The translations under genes and the position numbers were made by a program. Below, piece after piece: positions 20,061-31,761 of a stretch of 64,000 nt of DNA. Position 1 is the stretch's first letter. Every line of letters begins with the position of its first letter. The DNA comes from Nectonema munidae (Eukaryota; Nematomorpha; Nectonematoida; Nectonematidae): the NCBI GenBank assembly GCA_030549495.1, contig JAUIRK010000952.1:620001-684000 (forward strand), read 5' to 3'. The notes below the pieces were generated by a model that saw nothing but the letters and a program-made list of their open reading frames with translations, searched no databases and was not told the DNA's origin.

Positions 20061-20879
20061 GTGGTTTTATTTATCCCAAATATAAGAATAAGGTAGTCGT
20101 TCTTAATCACTCACTATTTTTATCTGTTAACTCAATTAATTTTATTTAGTATCTATTAAAAATTAATCAAATTTTATTAAATCAAAAAGTGAAAATTTTT
20201 GAACTGAAGACATTTTGGATGCAGACAAAGAACAAGACTGAACGCTTTAAAAATAAATAAGAATAAATGATATTTATTTACTCTTAGTGTCAAACCGGTT
20301 TCAACAAGATATGAAAATAAGAAAGCATTCACATATGCTTGATCTTTTTCCCATAATAATATATATTTTTTAATTTCAGAATTTTTCTTCAACAAATTGT
20401 TATAAATCAAAGAATACAATAGCTCATATTTTTTTGATTTTTTTCCTACAAACAATTGTATGCAAAAAAGTGCGTAAAAATTTAACTTAATATATTGGTA
20501 TCTGTGTCGTAGTTATTCTAACTCTAACTTTTTGAAAATTTTTAGATCCATTTTTTTAGACCATCATTGATGATTGACAAAGAAGGAGCTTATTATTTGA
20601 TTATAACATTATCTCCTGGCTCATTGGAAAAAGGTATATCTTCTGTGTAGACAAGTTACATAATTGTTTTTTAAAACTATATAGCTCGCTCAAAGGACTA
20701 CTAATAGTGAGAACATAAAAGCACTTTATTAAACGAGTTACTATTTCATTTTCTTTTGATCGAGCGTTCTCATTTCAATGTGCATTCATATCCCCCATTT
20801 CTCCCATACTCAAATATTTGTATTTCAATAAATAACGATTGTGAGAAAAAAATAATTTCTACGCTAATTTCACCCATTT

Positions 20880-21955
20880 TTAAACAGTAATGTCCAAAAG
20901 GAGTACAGAAATGACAAACAGGCGATAAATTATTTTAAATGTGAAAGACTAGTAAGAATTTTGTCGTCAAAATTTTGAGAAAATTGAATTTTTTTTTGTG
21001 AAATATGAAACTTGATTGATAATTTCGAACATTCTTGCACCCTAATTACAAAAACTATATCCTGAAATCAAGTAAGCATCGTAATAAAAATATTTATTTA
21101 AAATATGAACGTATGTTTTGAGATAATTTTCATTCATACATCACTAATTCTATCTGAACTTTGACACATTTTTTCGCAGTAATGGTCAAAACTTAGCCCA
21201 AAAATGGTATCAGCATGGTTAATTTAATTTAAAAACAATTTTACTTAAAATGAGAATAAATGTTTTTGAAGAAAATTTTCAGGCGAAACTAACAAATTTG
21301 ATTAACATCTTCAGATCCCAATTACGAAAACTAAGTCCAAAAATGAAATTAGCTTCGTGATCTATAAAAAAAATATTTTATTGAAAATAAAATTAATATT
21401 CTAGGAAGTAATTTTTGCTTTAAAACCACAAATTTGATTGACATTTTCAAACTCTAATTGTAAAACATGTGTCAAGAAATAAAATCCGCTTGTTCAATTT
21501 ATTTAAAAAAATATATTCTATTTGAAATGTGGGTGAATATTTTTGAAAACGCTTTCTCAAAAACAAACTGCAAATAATTTTGGACATTTCTGAATATTAA
21601 TCGCTAAAACTGAGTTGAGAAATGAAATCACCATGATTGATTTAGTATAAAAATATTCTTGGACATAATTTTCAGGCGAAAGCCATTTTCACACCCTAAC
21701 TGAGACAAGAAATGAAATTAACACGGTCGATTTGTTATTAAAAAAATTAATTTCATTGAATGTTTTCGTAAGCAATTCTAACATCAATCAAAATTTTGAT
21801 TGACATTTGCCACAAAGTTGCCATGTTTATTGGAAAAATATGCATGCATAAGTGTCATGTGTATATACTATATATATACACACATCCAATATATATATGA
21901 TTATAAATTTTCAAGAGTGTACATTTGATTTTGATTGACAGTTTTTGACATGGGA
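20880..21955. repeat. Unnamed repeat element, copy A (tandem ~150-bp units)
   Basis: A block of about five to six diverged tandem units of roughly 150 bases. Each contains text like AATTTGATTGACATTTTCAA, then ACTGAGTCCAGAAATGAAAT, then TCGATTTGGTATAAAAA and AATTTTCAGGCGAAA. The left edge has GGAGTACAGAAATGA. The right edge, after the array, has a non-repeated tail with GACAGTTTTTGACATG near 21936-21952. Copy B at 27955-28712 has the same left edge, core and tail, so this is a dispersed element rather than a simple satellite. No coding capacity. Confidence 0.8.
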
Positions 21956-22118
21956 GAAGGGCTGGATACATATAATTCTTTAACTTGTGAAATGTTTTTG
22001 TGAACCATTAGGCAAAATAAGCATGTTACTTAAGGCATCAAGCAAGAGGAGGCACCAAAGATGCTTTATTCAAAAATATCTAACATTAAAAAAACTAAAT
22101 ATAAATAATTTGCTTTTA

Positions 22119-24200
22119 CAGTGGCGTAGCTATGAAAAGTGCCGATCGGACGGTTCATGAGTCTGACGCCCCCCCTCCTTTAATTTGAAAATAAACTAGG
22201 CCTTGCTAACAACCAATAATACTCATTTTATCTATCATATAAGTCTTTAAAAAATAAAGATTCAAAATTGAATAGTACCATTTTAATTTAAAAATGAAAA
22301 AAAACATTTCACAAGTTAACGAATAATATGTATTCATTTTTAAATAAAAGCATCAACATTTTCACAAGCCAACTTTTCCCATCTCATCTGTCAGCTCCCT
22401 TTCTATAGACAAGATTTTCCAACTTCAAAGTACTCAGAAGTTTCAGCTTCGAAAAACTTCTTTTACAAGTAGCAACACTGACGACAATTGTAAGAAAAAA
22501 TCGCAGCATTACCACTATATTCCGAACTGAATCTCCAAGATCATATTTTTGAATAAACAGCAAAAGTTCAAAAAGTCCTTCCATCCACAGCAAGAAAATT
22601 CTCAAGTCTTTTCCCTTCAACAGGAAACTCTTCTTTATCAATGTCATCCTTATCTTCATTTAATTGACATTCATATTTGCTATCAGGAAGGCTTAACGGA
22701 GTAAGAAAAGCATATCTTTCAGCTATTTCATGAATTTGTTTAAACCTTGAGGTTATTTCTTCAATTATTGTATTCTATCTAGAGATGGGAACATTTCTCA
22801 ATTCACTATCGTAGGGAAACAAGCAAGAAAGCACAAATAAGAAAAAGATTGCAGCGCAGAAATCAAAACACCAGCATATGCCCATGTTGCTGTATTTTCT
22901 TCTTCATCAGTTAACTTTTCTAAAGAAAACCACACTCATCGCTTCTTTCCTTGAACTCCACTGGGTTTCTATTCAGCGTTTCGCAATTATAAGAGGCACT
23001 GAGGTCAAAATATCCCAACGATGGGTTGATGAAGAGAAAAATAACAAATAAACGTTCTAACAGCAACGGAAGCTGTGTGAACACATGCCAGATTCAGTGA
23101 GTGATTTGAACAAGCAACAAATTCTCGTTTATTTCTTTGATACGTCTTTGAACGCCAATATTGTACACCAGCCATCACTGCAGCTTATCATGCACTTGTC
23201 GTCTACAATTTAGAAGATCAATTCCGTCATTTTCCAAATTTCTAAAATCTTTGATTGAATTTTTTCGCAGTTTTGCCTTTAGCCTCGATAAAATCTACAA
23301 ATGATTCGACAACTAACACCTTTTCTTTATCAATCAAAACATAGCGTAAAACTTGACTTCTTTGAATTTTATGTGAAATGTCAGGCGTGCTGTCAAATAT
23401 CATGGAAAAGTACTTGGCTTTTTTTAACTTGTTGAATGATTTTTAATTTTACAGATCTATCAACATCTGTTGGAATAAAAAACAGATGATAAATATAATT
23501 TCATACTTTAACATACAAAACACATCATTGCAAAATAGTTAGTCATGATTTTGTGTTCCAAACCAAACGAGAATGAACCTACCTAGTTGCGCGACGCAAT
23601 GAAAATTAGTGTATATCACACTAAATGGAAATTAAAACACCCTTATGAATGGATTTGACATTTTAAAAGAGCAAAAAAGCCTTGCTTGTTTTAAACTTTG
23701 TGTTGAGAAGGAGGGTGAAATGTACAAAAGAGAGTTTATGGCTTTGTTTGTTACCTGCTTGCTTAAAAAACTTTCCAACTTTGCTAGAAAAGAAGGGTCA
23801 GTGATTGGGAAAATACAATTCTAATCGATAATCATGAATGAAGAACACTACTCCCCTACACTCTATGCTAACGTACTTAGCTCGTTTGGGACAACAGTTG
23901 GAGAAACAAATTCATGAAGAGGGTGATTACTAGGAACGTCTTGAGACGTGTCATCATAGCTGTTATTTGAACGTTGGCTGAACGTGGCTTCGCTTTTAAA
24001 GGAACAGAAGGCAATCTTGGATCATTGCAAAAGCGGACTTTTTTAGGGCTGCTTCAACTCATAAGCCAGTTGATGCATTTTTAGAACGCCATATTTTAAA
24101 ATAAAGAAGTGCTGGAAAAGGAAATCCTTCGTACATGTCCAAAACCACCTGCGCCAGAGTGGGGGGGGGCGATGCCTCCAATGTCATATCACTCCAATCA
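22119..24200 (-). mobile_element. Decayed hAT, ZMYM1-like transposase
   Basis: The left end CAGTGGCGTAGC at 22119 matches a common hAT end. The minus strand then carries pieces of a ZMYM1-type transposase in family order when read from high to low coordinate: KAKYFSMIFDSTPDIS, VLRYVLIDKEKVLVVESFVD (23435-23290 region), AGVQYWRS, FVACSNHSLNLACVHTAS (23170-23060), and the dimerisation region LTIVVSVATCKRSFSKLKLL (22500-22420). The frame is broken several times. I could not find the right end, so the 24200 limit is approximate; a poly-G tract lies at 24161-24169. Confidence 0.75.
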
Positions 24201-24556
24201 CAGCAACTTGCAATCCTCCTCTTTCAGTTGGTAGTTGAAGATTCGTTGATGACCATGGTGGTTGAAAATTCATCTCCAAAATTTTTTTGAATAAAGATGG
24301 TTTACTTTTTATAACTTCAACGACTTTTTCAATGCCTGCGCGCCAACTTCATTTTTATATATCTACTGTTATTTTTATCATCTTTTAGTTTCAAAGTCTT
24401 GTAAATTTAGAATTGTTTTTGTTTTAATATATATTTCGTATCTTGCTTCGCTCGAAACATGGGATCCATTGGTTGGGTGTTGATGAATTACTAGTTTTTG
24501 GCGTGGCATTTAATGTTCTATGTTTTGTGTGTATTTTGTTTGCGAAATGAAATATG

Positions 24557-24622
24557 ATTGGTCAATTTCATAATTCTTTCAACCTGTGATTAATAATTTC
24601 AGGTATAATAGAAGATATAAAA
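24557..24622 (+). promoter_or_regulatory. CCAAT box (inverted) plus TATA box
   Basis: ATTGG at 24557-24561 (CCAAT on the other strand) and TATAAAAGG at 24616-24624, 55 bases apart. This pairing is usual for a polymerase II core promoter. The hairpin at 24628 begins right after it. Both motifs are short and could occur by chance in AT-rich DNA. Confidence 0.4.
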
Positions 24623-24627
24623 GGTGA

Positions 24628-24767
24628 AACAATATTAATTTTTGAGCACTCTGGTCTCCTTCAACTAAACACAACCGTTAAGTGCAAAGAGTAGCCTTTC
24701 CCACTCTTCGCATTTGATGGTTGTGTTTATTTGTAGAAGGCTAGAGTGCTCCGAAATGATTATTGTT
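24628..24767 (+). other. Long imperfect hairpin (MITE or hairpin RNA gene)
   Basis: About 67 bases of one arm (from 24628) pair with the other arm (ending 24767) around a short loop near 24697. In a 51-base aligned core, starting GAGCACTCT on the left and ending AGAGTGCTC on the right, only about 10 positions differ. Eight of these are transitions, and five would be G-U wobble pairs in a plus-strand RNA. It could be an old palindromic MITE, or a transcribed hairpin given the TATA box a few bases upstream. No target duplication was seen. Confidence 0.75.
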
Positions 24768-27700
24768 AGAAATTGTTTTGAATACAAGTTTTATTTCCCT
24801 ATTTATTACATCTTTCAGCTTTTATCGATGCCTTCTGAGAAGCATTTCCTCTGCATATAACTTCATTATTTATTGTTTACATCAATACTTTCTGCGATTG
24901 CAGCATCACTTAATTGAAAGGTCATGTTGTATATGTGAAGACTTTATGCCTATTATGTGTGTAGAATATGCCACAACTGTTAAATTATTTATATATTCAT
25001 TATATCAATGTCTACCCCTATTGAAGATCCATTATTGAGGAAGATGATTTCAAAATCTAAAAAGATGAATATTACACAAAAAGTAGAGGTTGGAGTAATG
25101 ATGAAGAAAGAAATTAAATTTGTACATAAAAAAACGATTGGATCCAAAAGCCATTTTGACACGCTATTTAAAAATTGAATGAAGCATTACTGAAATAAAT
25201 TTACTTTTTTTTTATTAAATCGTTTAGTTAAACTTTTGAAATAAATTGCTTTGGAATAAATATCAAAATTTTATTTAAATAAATCAAAAAATAGTAAAAA
25301 ATCATTAAACGAAAGATATATATATATATAAAAAATGATTAAACAAATTACACACAAGGATGGCGGCTGCGTGCAGGTGTTTGTTAACAGAAAGAAATGC
25401 GTAATGAATTGGAAAAAGAGGAAGCAAAATTTTGGAAATGCTTTACAACACATGTGTTGCGGAAGGGTAAGTAGTGATGTTTGTGTAAATACTTTAAAAA
25501 TTGAGCATGGAAAAGTGTATTAAAAAAGAGTTAATAACTTGAAATACTTCATATCTCCCTCTCTCTCTCTCTCTCATTTCCTGTGTTTGCGAAAGAAGAA
25601 AAATTTCAACTTTTTTCTCTTATTCTTCTTCTTTTCACTGCCTTCAACGAGACTGTTTGTATTCGAATCGATACTGCCCACATCCGAAGAATTGGTGGCG
25701 AAGATTGGCGAAGAAAAACGAGCACTCAGCGGAGGATGACGAGAAGAATGATCTAGGAAAGGAAGAAATATAAGGATTTGTCATCAAAAAGAGCATTTTT
25801 TTATTATTAAAACGCCTGAAAAGCATCAATTGACGCAAAATGAACATTTTTATTGTGAAATTTATAAAATAGAGGGGATACAAAAGTGCCTTGAAGTGTA
25901 TCTGAAACAAATGCAAGTGTTGTACAAAGGGCATTAGAACTCTGAAAAGTTTAATATTCAATCTCATAGACACATAAAATTTAAGATGCGTAGATTACCA
26001 CAACTATTCCTTTTATCGTTTTAAGAAGTTTCATGAAAATCAACGATAATTTAAGTAGATATAATTTTAATAAAAAAAAGAAAAAGCATGCAACAACTCG
26101 TAGTCTTTTTTCCATTTGATTGACGTTTCAAATTCGCCTAGATTTGGTTAATTTAAATTTTCCTTCTTTTCATAATGATGGGATCATTCGTGATTTATCA
26201 CCAAAATACGAATAATAGCAAGTTTTTCGGAGTTTACCATACTACGTAAATTCAAATCTGTCAGATCAAAAAAAGATAACATACATGATTTTGAAATTTA
26301 TGGGAAGCAAATTTTTTAAAAGGGGAAGAGGAGAAATGATGAGTTAAAAAAAAAATTTTCCCAAAGTTTTTTATATTTTTTTAAATAGAAATTTGTGTTA
26401 AGATGGATTTTTTTTCCCAAAATTTCTATCCATAAAATGGAGGTAATATATATAAAAAAGTATAAAATTTGCACGGAAGAAAATTATTTGGGGAACCAGA
26501 TGTACACTGCCTTGGTTTATATCTCTAATTTCTATGAAAGGTCTGGAGCATAATTCAGAAGAATAGCGGGTTAATGATAAGCGCAACACATTATGTCCCT
26601 ACATTTTACAAATAAAATAGCGATAAATATGCCTTAACTTCAAAATGTTTGTAATTTAGTATTTTGATAAAAAATAATCTAAAGAATGCCTGTAAAAAAA
26701 CCTTGAAATGAAATTTTTTTATTTAATTTTTTATATTTTTTTGGGAGTATTTTATATAAAAAAAATATTGAATATTTTAACCTTATTGGTGATGGAGCAA
26801 AATTTAGCAGCTCAAGTGATTCCCTGCTTTTTTCTCTATAGATTTTAAAGATTTTTTACAACATACTTTTAGTGTGATATACATATTTCAAATATGCTGA
26901 ATCTAGTAGTGATATTCATTTTTTTTTAGGAAAACCATCAAACCTGTCAAAAAATGATTTGAATATGACAGATCATATCAGAATAAATATTTTATTCTTA
27001 TAAAAAGTCTTTTACACATTATATACCATTTTCAAGTATGCTCATTTCTTATGAATATCAATTAAACATGTCAAAAATAGTTTAAACTTGTCAATCAATG
27101 TCAAATATATAGACTTCAAAGCAAATTCTACTTGCAATATTTCTCTAGCAAATTATTTTCTTAATTTATTTATGAAACCAACTTTTGGTGTTTGATTCAC
27201 TTAAAATATTTCATTTTTCAGTAAATTAGGTATCTCGATAGGACCTCCAATAGTTTTGGCTACAAAATTCGTTATCGACTACTAGTCTCTACGTCATTTT
27301 TTCTATATTTTATACAGTATGTAATTTACAGGCAGCAATCCTTTCTTGGTAGCTCTTCTTTCAGCAGAATTTTTTTTTCTTTCCGCTCTCAAAGCATTCT
27401 GATAAAGAATCTTCTTGATGATCTTAGGCTTTTTTTATCCGTATTTTGTATTTTATCATCAGATGATAGAAGAGATAGCCAGCCTGAATATTTGCCAACC
27501 AATCCCAGTTCGAAAGTTTTTTTCTGATGAAATCATTCGTATTCAATTGCAAAAAGTTTTCCACCTTGTTCATATAAAAGACTCTCTCTTTCACGCAAAA
27601 GGAGAAGGGTGAACAAATTCAATTTAAATTTAAAATGATCTTGATAGTGACAAAATCTTCACATGTTGGCATCTGTGACAGTTTTGATAACTCTGACATA

Positions 27701-27954
27701 TTTTCAGATTTCCCATCCATTTCTCTTTCACGGTCAAAATTCGTGTTGTGTTTTTTAAATAAATATTTCATACTCAAGATGATTGAAGAAAGTATTATAA
27801 CCCAAAATATATATAAAAAAATTATATTTGTACTATATGACCAATATATAACGATTTTCTGAAAAAACTTTACAGAAATGATTTTTTTTTGAAAAAAAAA
27901 GCTGATTATTATCAAGCATACATCACTTAATCAATTTACACTTTCAAATATTTT
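24768..27954. other. Intergenic AT-rich DNA, no gene recognised
   Basis: Contains a CT microsatellite at 25559-25575 and a short TA repeat near 25316-25330. A stretch of higher GC (25645-25760) reads TSEELVAKIGEEKRALSGG in one frame. It might be a stray exon, but it has no family match I recognise and no clear splice sites. Small open frames here are otherwise of random, AT-driven composition. Confidence 0.5.
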
Positions 27955-28712
27955 TTAACCGTATTAGCCAAAATGGAGTACAGAATGAAATAAGAATAGT
28001 CGATTTGGTAAAAAAAAAACAGATATGTTTAAATTTTAAAATTATTTTTGGAGACAGTTTTTAGAGGTAAAGCGCAAATTTGATTAACATCTACAATATA
28101 AGTATTTTGAAATATTAAATGCAAAAAATGAGTTCAAAAATTAAGCCAGCATCGTCAATTTGGTATAAAAACAGAAACAGATATCATATTTTTAAATGTC
28201 AAAAATATTTTTCTGGACATCAGAAGTAAACCGCACATTTGATTGACACTTGAAGATATTTTTAAACATTAAATGTGAAAACTGAGCTCAGAAATGAAAA
28301 CAACATGATCGATTTGGTATAAAACATATATTTTATGTAAAATGTGAAGGAATATTTTGGAGACAATTTTCAGAAGTAAACCGCAAATTTGATTAACACT
28401 TATAGGTATTTTCAAATCCTAAATGCAAAAACTGAGTCCAGAAATGAAACCAGCATAGCCGATTTAGTATAAAAACATACATTTTATGTAAAATTTGAAG
28501 GTATATTTTATTAGATATATTTCTCATCAATCAAGATTTGGGTTGACATTTTCTAAAAAGTAGTCATAATTATTGAAAAAATTAAGTATATCTCTCGGTA
28601 TCAAGAGAGTATCTACTATATAGACCCTAAATCATAATGTTAATTACAAATAAAATCAAAAATTTTGTTGAAAAATGTTAATTTTTGATTTTGAGTGACA
28701 GTTTTTGACATG
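27955..28712. repeat. Unnamed repeat element, copy B (tandem ~150-bp units)
   Basis: Same element as 20880-21955. The left edge has GGAGTACAGAATGAAAT. Units recur with TTTGATTAACAT near 28081, GATTGACACT near 28241 and GATTAACACT near 28391, giving spacings of about 159 and 150 bases. The units here are more alike than in copy A. The tail again ends GACAGTTTTTGACATG (28697-28712). Fewer units than copy A. Confidence 0.8.
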
Positions 28713-28970
28713 CGAGCTTCATTCAACTGCCATGAAAATGGTATAAAAGAATGCAGGTAGCAGCGATTTTAGGAAAAGTCACAAATTTTGAAGGGATATA
28801 ATTCCGTCAAATTTGGTATAAATAATTTTTTATTTGAGGAGGGAGGCGTTTTACACACCATCATTTATGCGGTTAAGAAAAAAGGGGAGAACCAAATATT
28901 CATATACCTGTAACTGATGAATCAAATTACAAAATCATTATTTAACACTTCGCTGTTAAATGCTGGATAA

Positions 28971-29155
28971 CGTGTCCGGGCATTTAGCTGAAAGACAATT
29001 GGCCGACAGACATCTGACCGAATGGACATTTAGCCGACGTACATTTGGCCGAACAGACATTTGACCGAACCGACATTTGACCGAACAGACATTTGTCCGA
29101 ACGGACATTTGATCGAATAAACATTTAGAATAGATTTTAGAATTTAGAATAAACA
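28971..29155 (+). repeat. Left inverted-repeat arm of foldback element
   Basis: Composed of subrepeats around GACATTTGACCGAAC and GACATTTAGCCGAC. The outer 100 bases match the reverse complement of 31660-31761 almost base for base. Confidence 0.85.
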
Positions 29156-29330
29156 TTTAGTATAGTTAAAATATTGTTAGAGTTAGTTTTAGTATAGTTA
29201 GAATATTGTTAGTCTTAGGGTTGGTGTTAGTACAGTTAGAATATTGTTAGTTTTAACGTTAGTGTTAGCATAGTTAGTATATTGTTAGTGTTAGTATAGT
29301 TAGAATATTGTTAGAGTTAGTTTTAGTATA

Positions 29331-31119
29331 CCGTATTTTTCGGACTATAAGGCGCACTCTGAAGATTTTTTTTTAACTAAAAATTTCAATGCGCCTTATA
29401 ATATGGTGCGTCTTATATACTGAAATTTACATAAAAAAAATTATTTTCAATCAAAATTTAAGTTTTTTTCATTTTATGTTTAAATCAATTCACTTTTACT
29501 TGTTATTTGTTAAAACTGAAATGGCTTACTTTAATTAAGCTAGGTTCATTTATTTACGCTATTGCTTTTCCCTAATAAATTAGTTTTTTATTTCAAGTTT
29601 GAATTTGTTTTTGAACTTTTCATTATAAATTTTCAATATGCCTGCAAAACGACATGCATATGATGCTGGTTTTAAACTAAGAATTATTGACTATTCGAAA
29701 GAGCATGGGAATAGGGCAACTGCAAGAGAATTCAACATAAATGAGTCTATGGTTAGAAAATTGAGGATACAAGAAGACGACTTAAAACAAGTGAAGAAAA
29801 CAAAACGAAGTTTTAGAGGTAACAAAGCTAGATGGCCTCAGTTGGAAAATGATCTCGAACAGTGGGTAATAGAACAAAGAACAATGGGTAGAGGTATATC
29901 AACGATTTCGATCAGATTGAAAGCAAAAGCCTTAGCACATGAAATGAAAATTAAAGAGTTCCAAGGAGGTTCATCATGGTGTTTTCGCTTTATGAAGAGG
30001 AAAAATCTTTCAATACGCACAAAAACTACTGTTTCGCAACAACTACCAAAAGACTACAAAAAAAAAGTTTGTGTTTTCAAAAGTTACCTCAAAGAAATTG
30101 TCTCTCAAAGAAATATTAAACTGACACACATTACTAATATGGATGAAATTCCACTCACTTTCGATATTCCTATGAACCGTACAGTAGATAAAAAAGGAAC
30201 AAGTTCGGTATCAATTTCTACTACAGGAAATGAAAAATCGTGCTTCACTGTAGTTCTTGCATGTCAAGCCAATGGCTCTAAACTCCCACCCATGATAATT
30301 TTCAAACGAAAGACTTTACCAAAAGATAAGTTTCCATCTGGAATTATTATTAAAGCTAATTCAAAGGGGTGGATGGACGAGCAAAAGATGAGCGAGTGGC
30401 TTAATGAAGTATTTGTTAAAAGATCTGATGGTTTTTTCCATTCATCGCCGTCATTGTTGATTTGCGACTCTATGCGTGCTCACATCACCGATAAGATAAA
30501 GACTCACGTTAAAAAAATTAACACGCAATTAGCAATAATTCCTGGTGGTTTGACGAAGGAGTTACAACCTTTGGATATTACTGCGAATAGATCCTTTAAA
30601 GTTAAATTAAGAGCTCTATGGGAGCGCTGGATGACAGATGGCGAACACACTTTCACGAAAACTGGAAGGCAACGACGTGTTGATTACTCCACCATTAGTA
30701 AGTGGATTCTAGAAGCTTGGTCTAAAGTCTCTCCTTCATGCATAATTCGCGGTTTTAATAAAGCTGGAATTATTGATGATTTGGAAATAACTAGAGAGGA
30801 TTCTGACTCTACTGATGATGAATCACTTGATTATTCAGTGAGCGAAGAGATTGCTCAACTTTTAAATTCCGACACAGAAAATGAAGGGTTTGAAGGATTT
30901 CAAAGCGAATAATAAAAGCAATTTAATTTTTTCTTATTTTGATTAAAGCGTTATTTCAATAAACTATTAGCCTAATTACCTAGTATATTGGTTTTAAGTT
31001 AAGATTTTTAATGCGCTTAATAATCCGGTGCGCCTTATATATGAAGCAAGTAAACCTTTTTGTATTTTTTTGAGTTTGCGCCTTATAATCCAGTGCGCCT
31101 TATAGTCCGAAAAATACGG
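29331..31119 (+). mobile_element. pogo/Tigger DNA transposon, apparently complete
   Basis: 1789 bases bounded by perfect 28-bp inverted repeats (29331-29358 and 31092-31119) that begin CCGTATTTTTCGGACTATAA. A TA target duplication lies at 29329-29330 and 31120-31121, the Tc1/mariner-pogo signature. Several inner copies of GCGCCTTATA lie near each end and may be transposase sites. The transposase frame (29638-30912) is uninterrupted. Identical ends and an open frame imply a recent insertion that may still be able to move. Confidence 0.95.
29638..30912 (+). CDS. pogo-family transposase (CENP-B-like DNA binding, DDD catalytic core)
   Basis: 424 residues, ATG to TAA with no break. Residues about 7-50 form a psq-like helix-turn-helix (FKLRIIDYSKEHGNRATARE), and about 65-125 a CENP-B-type second helix-turn-helix (RWPQLENDLEQWVIEQR). 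The DDE_1 core has Asp169 in TNMDE, Asp277 in LLICDSMRAH and Asp313 in ELQPLDITANRSFK, a D-x35-D spacing between the last two. The C terminus is acidic (DSDSTDDESLDYS), as in relatives. It lies centrally between the inverted repeats. Related host proteins (POGK, TIGD, jerky) share this fold, but the ends and target duplication show this one is a transposon gene. Confidence 0.94.
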   Translation: MPAKRHAYDAGFKLRIIDYSKEHGNRATAREFNINESMVRKLRIQEDDLKQVKKTKRSFRGNKARWPQLENDLEQWVIEQRTMGRGISTISIRLKAKALAHEMKIKEFQGGSSWCFRFMKRKNLSIRTKTTVSQQLPKDYKKKVCVFKSYLKEIVSQRNIKLTHITNMDEIPLTFDIPMNRTVDKKGTSSVSISTTGNEKSCFTVVLACQANGSKLPPMIIFKRKTLPKDKFPSGIIIKANSKGWMDEQKMSEWLNEVFVKRSDGFFHSSPSLLICDSMRAHITDKIKTHVKKINTQLAIIPGGLTKELQPLDITANRSFKVKLRALWERWMTDGEHTFTKTGRQRRVDYSTISKWILEAWSKVSPSCIIRGFNKAGIIDDLEITREDSDSTDDESLDYSVSEEIAQLLNSDTENEGFEGFQSE

Positions 31120-31609
31120 TAGTTAGAATATTGTTAGTCTTCGAGTTGGTGTTAGTATAGTTAGAATATTGTTTTAACGTTTGTGTTAGCATAGTTAGAA
31201 TATTGTTAGTGTTAGTATAGTTAGAATGTTGTTAGTGTTAGAGTTTGTATAGTTAAAATATTGTTAGTTTTAGAGTTAGGTTTACCATAGTTAGAATATT
31301 GTTAGTCTTAGAGTCGATGTTAGTATAGTATAGCATATTTTCAAATCCAACCATAAAATGGAATATTGTGGGATAGTTTTTTGTGGGTCAGAAATTAGTT
31401 AGACACTTATAACCTACAAAAATATAGCAAATTAGTCCTGAGTGAGCAAGAGTGATTGCTTACATAGATGCTTAATAGTCGATGAACGAAGGTCCGAATG
31501 CAGTTATAAGCGTGAAACTTGTGCTCTGTAGACGAATACATTTCATTGGTGGCACGTAAGGATATACAAAATTGTGTTATAAATAGCGTAAGAGAACATA
31601 CGCATCTTT

Positions 31610-31761
31610 ACCGTGTCCGGCATTTGGCCGAGATATCAATTGTCTGTTCTGTCAAATGTCCGTTCGGTGAAATGTCTGTTCGGTCAAATGTACGTCGGCT
31701 AAATGTCCATTCGGTCAGATGTCTGTCGGCCAATTGTCTTTCGGCTAAATGTCCGGGTACC
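31610..31761 (-). repeat. Right inverted-repeat arm of foldback element
   Basis: Reverse complement of the left arm, with GTTCGGTCAAATGT and GTCGGCTAAATGTCC units. Its outer end touches the 9-bp duplication at 31762-31770, just below the spectrin stop codon at 31775-31777. Confidence 0.85.

Larger units (their letters stand above)
29156..31330 (+). repeat. Interior satellite of foldback element (split by pogo)
   Basis: Repeats of roughly 40 bases based on TTAGTATAGTTAGAATATTG, present at 29156-29328 and 31122-31330. The two halves would be continuous without the pogo insertion. Confidence 0.85.
28971..31761. mobile_element. Foldback element with 9-bp target duplication
   Basis: The ends are long inverted repeats of about 150-185 bases (28971-29155 and about 31610-31761). 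Each is made of ~22-base subrepeats such as CATTTGACCGAACAGA. Outside them is a perfect 9-bp direct repeat GCTGGATAA (28962-28970 and 31762-31770). The interior is a degenerate satellite (29156-29328 and 31122-31330). A pogo transposon at 29331-31119 has split that satellite. A 9-bp duplication with long inverted ends recalls MULE-type or foldback elements; the family assignment is inference. It encodes nothing of its own that I can see. Confidence 0.85.

Noticed and set aside
24649-24671. Hairpin 5' arm resembling miR-133 (GGTCTCCTTCAAC)
   Set aside because: In known miR-133 the mature sequence is on the 3' arm and the seed differs here, so I take it as chance.
25644-25973. Minus-strand open frame of 109 codons
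   Set aside because: Composition is hydrophobic and AT-driven, with no motif or splice support; the opposite strand is no better.
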